From Ruminococcaceae bacterium UBA3818 (lineage in GTDB: Bacteria > Bacillota > Clostridia > Oscillospirales > Ruminococcaceae): a stretch of 32,728 nt of DNA. A program made the position numbers and the translations under genes. The stretch is taken from positions 3,584-36,311 of the forward strand of contig DFDW01000022.1 in the NCBI GenBank assembly GCA_002369315.1. The letters run 5' to 3'. Under the pieces are notes generated by a model that saw only the letters and a program-made list of their open reading frames with translations, was not told the origin of the DNA and searched no databases. Within the stretch, counting starts at the first letter, position 1. Each line of letters opens with the position of its first letter. Below, in pieces: positions 30,705 to 32,728 of the stretch.

Positions 30705-31283
30705 TTGGAGAACAGATGGGAGCAGCTGCAAACAGATCTTCAGCGATGTGAGCGCTGCGGACTTTGCCGCACCCGCACACAGGCAGTCTGGGGGGTGGGC
30801 AATCCGCGGACGAAAGTGCTTTTGATTGGAGAAGCGCCGGGTAAAAACGAGGATGAACAGGGAGAACCTTTTGTGGGCCGCAGCGGACATCTGCTGGACA
30901 AAATGCTCGCCGTGGTGGATTTGGACCGAAATCGCAACATTTATATCACCAATATTGTCAAATGCCGCCCGCCGGAGAACCGGGACCCGGCGCCGGAAGA
31001 GGTGGCGGCCTGCCTGGATTATCTGCGGGAGCAAACCAGAATTCTGGCGCCTAAAATTATTGTGTGCCTGGGCAGGATCAGCGCTTCAAGGATTATCGAT
31101 CCCGGCTTTAAGGTCACCAGAGAGCACGGACAATGGGTGGAGAAAGGCGGCATCCATATGATGGGGACTTTTCATCCGGCGGCGCTTTTGCGCAATCCCG
31201 GCAACAAACCAGGGGCGCTGGAGGATTTTTTGGGCCTGCGGGAGAAAATCCTTCAACTATGTCCGGAAGTGTATGAACTGTAA
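30705..31283 (+). CDS. Uracil-DNA glycosylase, family 4/5 (4Fe-4S)
   Basis: Removes uracil from DNA as the first step of base-excision repair. The 192-aa protein has the family 4 motif GEAPGKNEDEQGEPFVGRSG (residues 42-61), ITNIVKCRPPENRDP, and the leucine-loop-type motif GTFHPAALLRNP. Cysteines 15, 18, 87 and 103 are placed to bind the iron-sulfur cluster. TTG 30705 was chosen because GGGAGGG is 7 nt upstream; the frame extends further without a site. TATAAT at 30675 may be its -10, with only a poor -35. It shares a convergent terminator with the Rrf2 gene. Confidence 0.92.
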   Translation: MENRWEQLQTDLQRCERCGLCRTRTQAVWGVGNPRTKVLLIGEAPGKNEDEQGEPFVGRSGHLLDKMLAVVDLDRNRNIYITNIVKCRPPENRDPAPEEVAACLDYLREQTRILAPKIIVCLGRISASRIIDPGFKVTREHGQWVEKGGIHMMGTFHPAALLRNPGNKPGALEDFLGLREKILQLCPEVYEL

Positions 31284-31316
31284 GGCAGCGCGAAGCTGGC
31301 CAATTTCAAGACAGCG

Positions 31317-31358
31317 AAAACGGACGCTCAGGACAAAAAGTCCTGTAGCGTCCGTTTT
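31317..31358. terminator. Bidirectional terminator inside the 3' end of the Rrf2 gene
   Basis: A 12-bp stem (AAAACGGACGCT at 31317-31328 with 31347-31358) with an inner GGAC/GTCC helix has A and T runs on both sides. The Rrf2 stop codon lies within it. Confidence 0.85.
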
Positions 31359-31738
31359 TCTAGAAAATCAGTGATGCAGGAAGAAAAATCTTCCCAAAAG
31401 GCCAGTGTGGGGCAATGTTCTTTGCGGGGACAAAGATTGACAGGGGTGTCCAAACAGGCGATAGGGGCGAGACTGCCTTCCGTTACCTCAAGGATTTCCC
31501 GCACGGTGTATTCCTTTGGTTCCCTTGTCAGGCGGTATCCGCCGCTGCTGCCGCGCACGCCTTGAATCAAGCCGTCTTTTTTCAAAAGCGCCACAATTTG
31601 CTCCAGATATTTGATTTCAATCCCCTGCCGAAAGGCGATATCCTTTAACGGGATGTAGGATAAGACAGATTCTTTTTGCTGCTGTGCCAAATCGATCATC
31701 ATGCGCAGGGCGTAGCGCCCTTTGGTGGATATTTTCAT
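31328..31738 (-). CDS. Rrf2-family transcriptional regulator (IscR/CymR-like)
   Basis: A 136-aa winged-helix protein. MKISTKGRYALRMMIDLA is the family start and LKDIAFRQGIEIKYLEQIVALLKKDGLI the HTH, with the wing VRGSSGGYRLTR. Three cysteines in ACLDTPVNLCPRKEHCPT (about residues 94-111) are placed like the Fe-S ligands of IscR, whereas CymR-type sulfur regulators usually lack them. It is divergent from the leader ORF and sulfhydrylase gene, so regulation of sulfur or Fe-S metabolism is plausible. The promoters of the two directions are only about 20 bp apart. Ribosome site: AAGGGAAA, moderate. Confidence 0.92.
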   Translation of the reverse strand: MKISTKGRYALRMMIDLAQQQKESVLSYIPLKDIAFRQGIEIKYLEQIVALLKKDGLIQGVRGSSGGYRLTREPKEYTVREILEVTEGSLAPIACLDTPVNLCPRKEHCPTLAFWEDFSSCITDFLEKRTLQDFLS

Positions 31739-31770
31739 AATATTTCCCTTTCATGAGCGTTCTTTTATCT

Positions 31771-31799
31771 ATATTAAACCAATCGGAAATCTATGTAAA
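31771..31799 (-). promoter_or_regulatory. Promoter of the Rrf2 gene
   Basis: On the minus strand TTTACA (31799-31794) and TAATAT (31776-31771) are spaced by 17 bp, about 30 bp before the start codon. It lies back to back with the leader promoter. Confidence 0.7.
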
Positions 31800-31817
31800 G
31801 AAAAAAGTAAAATCTTG

Positions 31818-31846
31818 TTGACAAAAGAATGGATGGATGCTAAAAT
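31818..31846 (+). promoter_or_regulatory. Promoter of the leader-sulfhydrylase transcript
   Basis: A consensus TTGACA (31818-31823) and TAAAAT (31841-31846) are spaced by 17 bp. Transcription would begin near 31853, leaving about 40 nt before the leader ORF. Confidence 0.85.
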
Positions 31847-31892
31847 CCTGGTAAACCAACAGGAAAACGAGAAATCAGAAAGGAGAAGCGGC

Positions 31893-32018
31893 ATGTATTT
31901 CTTGCAGACAAGACGTGAAATGTGTATGTGTATGTGCATGTGCAGCAACATGTACACGGTTTCCTGCGCCTTGGATGGATTTCAGAGCTTCTTTTCTGAT
32001 TCGAAAACACGTTTTTGA
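31893..32018 (+). CDS. Met/Cys-rich 41-aa leader peptide
   Basis: AAAGGAG lies 9 nt before ATG 31893. Codons 10-17 alternate Met and Cys four times (31920-31943), and further Cys and Met codons follow at positions 20 and 25. An intrinsic terminator stands 28 bp after the stop, and O-acetylhomoserine sulfhydrylase, an enzyme of Met/Cys supply, is the next large gene. Codons 23-25 (GTT TCC TGC, 31959-31967) can pair with the 5' arm of the terminator at 32048-32056 over nine pairs including one G-U. This is the layout of a ribosome-mediated attenuator: stalling at Met/Cys codons would free the arm and prevent termination. The peptide itself probably has no other function. The hexamer ATGTGT repeat could alternatively be simple-sequence DNA. 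Confidence 0.75.
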   Translation: MYFLQTRREMCMCMCMCSNMYTVSCALDGFQSFFSDSKTRF

Positions 32019-32045
32019 ACGGATGAAATCACAATGACCAAAGCA

Positions 32046-32082
32046 AGCGGGAAACAACAGGATTTCCCGCTTTTTTATTTTG
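32046..32082 (+). terminator. Attenuator terminator upstream of the sulfhydrylase gene
   Basis: A 10-bp stem (AAGCGGGAAA 32046-32055 with 32064-32073), 8-nt loop and TTTTTTATTTT tract. It lies between the leader peptide and the structural gene, not after a gene, and its 5' arm has an alternative partner at 31959-31967. Confidence 0.85.
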
Positions 32083-32097
32083 TCAGGAGGATTTGGA

Positions 32098-32154
32098 TGA
32101 ACGGGTATGCTTTGCGAAAACTTCGAAAATCCCTGTGGGACGATCGAATGTGAC
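32098..32154 (+). CDS. Possible 18-codon second leader ORF
   Basis: AGGAGG (32086-32091) precedes ATG 32098 at good spacing. The frame reads MNGYALRKLRKSLWDDRM and stops at TGA 32152-32154, 65 bp before the sulfhydrylase start. It is past the attenuator, so it would be translated only on read-through RNA. The strong ribosome site argues that ribosomes load here; the product may be irrelevant and the ORF may serve translational control. No homology is recognised. Confidence 0.4.
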
Positions 32155-32219
32155 GGGAAAAGGCGAAGATGAGCAGATAAGATGAAACGACAAAAAGCTT
32201 TTGAAAGAAGGAAAAGAAA

Positions 32220-32728
32220 ATGGCAGATTTTTTGAACGGAAAACATCAATATCAGTTTGAGACTTTGCAGCTTCATGTAGGGCAGGAGCAAGCAGACCCG
32301 GCCACCGACTCCCGTGCCGTACCGATTTACGCCACCACATCCTATGTTTTTCACAATTCCGCCCATGCGGCAGCTCGCTTTGGTTTGTCAGACGCCGGTA
32401 ATATTTACGGACGTCTGACCAATTCTACCCAGGAAGCTTTTGAAAAACGCATTGCGGCTTTGGAAGGCGGCGTTGCAGCGTTGGCAGTCGCCTCCGGCGC
32501 TGCCGCAATCAGCTATACCATTCAGGCGCTGGCCCAAAACGGCGACCATATTGTCGCGCAAAAAACCATCTACGGCGGAACGTTTAACTTGCTGGCCCAC
32601 ACTTTCCCACAATTTGGTATCAGCACTACTTTTGTCAACGCCCATGATCTGGAAGAGCTGGAAAACGCCATCCAGCCCAATACAAAGGCTGTTTATCTCG
32701 AGACGCTGGGCAACCCCAACAGCGATAT
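32220..32728 (+). CDS. metY: O-acetylhomoserine (thiol)-lyase, N-terminal part
   Basis: Makes homocysteine from O-acetylhomoserine and sulfide with pyridoxal phosphate, in the cytosol; a step of methionine synthesis. The first 169 residues are in the window. FETLQLHVGQ, DSRAVPIYATTSYVF, NIYGRLTNSTQEAFEKRIAALEGG and YGGTFNLLAHTFPQFGI are hallmarks of the Cys/Met-metabolism PLP family, the O-acetylhomoserine branch in particular. The PLP-binding lysine lies beyond the window end. GAAGGA stands before ATG 32220. Expression is probably set by the upstream Met/Cys leader and terminator, and possibly by the divergent Rrf2 regulator. Confidence 0.92.
   Translation, partial: MADFLNGKHQYQFETLQLHVGQEQADPATDSRAVPIYATTSYVFHNSAHAAARFGLSDAGNIYGRLTNSTQEAFEKRIAALEGGVAALAVASGAAAISYTIQALAQNGDHIVAQKTIYGGTFNLLAHTFPQFGISTTFVNAHDLEELENAIQPNTKAVYLETLGNPNSD

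Noticed and set aside
31739..32219. S-box or T-box RNA controlling metY
   Set aside because: No T-box TGGNACC-like motif or SAM-I riboswitch core is visible; a leader ORF with terminator explains the region better.

Overview
The window reads as a piece of a Firmicutes chromosome, most likely class Clostridia (Oscillospiraceae-like). Support for this comes from strong AGGAGG-type ribosome sites, frequent TTG/GTG starts, a Spo0A-family regulator with intact 0A boxes, and accessory genes (Cys-rich VLP protein, MobC, RepA-type initiator) typical of gut clostridial elements. No species can be named from the sequence alone.

Layout. Bases 1-66 are the 3' end of a tRNA (best fit tRNA-Ala) and its terminator. 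From about 138 to about 18,350 lies an integrated mobile element bounded by a 33-bp imperfect direct repeat (29/33). Its left arm is a leftward operon: integrase, excisionase-like HTH, Cys-rich VLP protein, RepA-like initiator, MobC, small hypothetical. No relaxase is present. A 750-bp non-coding block (3,422-4,175) follows, with five iteron-like repeats phased at 57/60 bp. Then comes a rightward cargo of about 10.5 kb that looks like anti-phage defence: XRE regulator, radical SAM enzyme, winged-helix-like protein, PLD-SF2 helicase, 62-aa protein, Rad50/DndD-like ATPase, 147-aa protein, a second PLD-SF2 helicase with a DUF3427-like C-terminus, and a PD-(D/E)XK-like DUF6998 protein. The right arm holds an archaeal-type ATPase with a DUF234-like C-terminus, a SLOG protein divergent from an XRE regulator, and a Fic-like protein that has lost its catalytic His. 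Just outside the repeat are a DUF4160/DUF2442 pair (the DUF4160 gene broken by a TAG) and an N-terminally truncated gene.

From 20,647 on the content looks like resident chromosome: xpt, a Spo0A-family regulator whose phospho-acceptor Asp is Asn, a small membrane protein, and a maltodextrin-type cluster (lipoprotein binding protein, two permeases, malQ, glgP). These are followed by a family 4/5 uracil-DNA glycosylase, an Rrf2 regulator, and an O-acetylhomoserine sulfhydrylase gene cut by the window end.

Two things stand out. First, the six genes at 4,542-11,103 form a tight, partly overlapping operon with a radical SAM enzyme at its head; I cannot match it to a named defence system. Second, the sulfhydrylase gene is preceded by a promoter, a 41-codon leader ORF with four alternating Met-Cys codon pairs, an intrinsic terminator, and a 9-nt arm inside the leader ORF that can pair with the terminator's 5' arm. 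That is the arrangement of a ribosome-stalling attenuator sensing Cys and/or Met.
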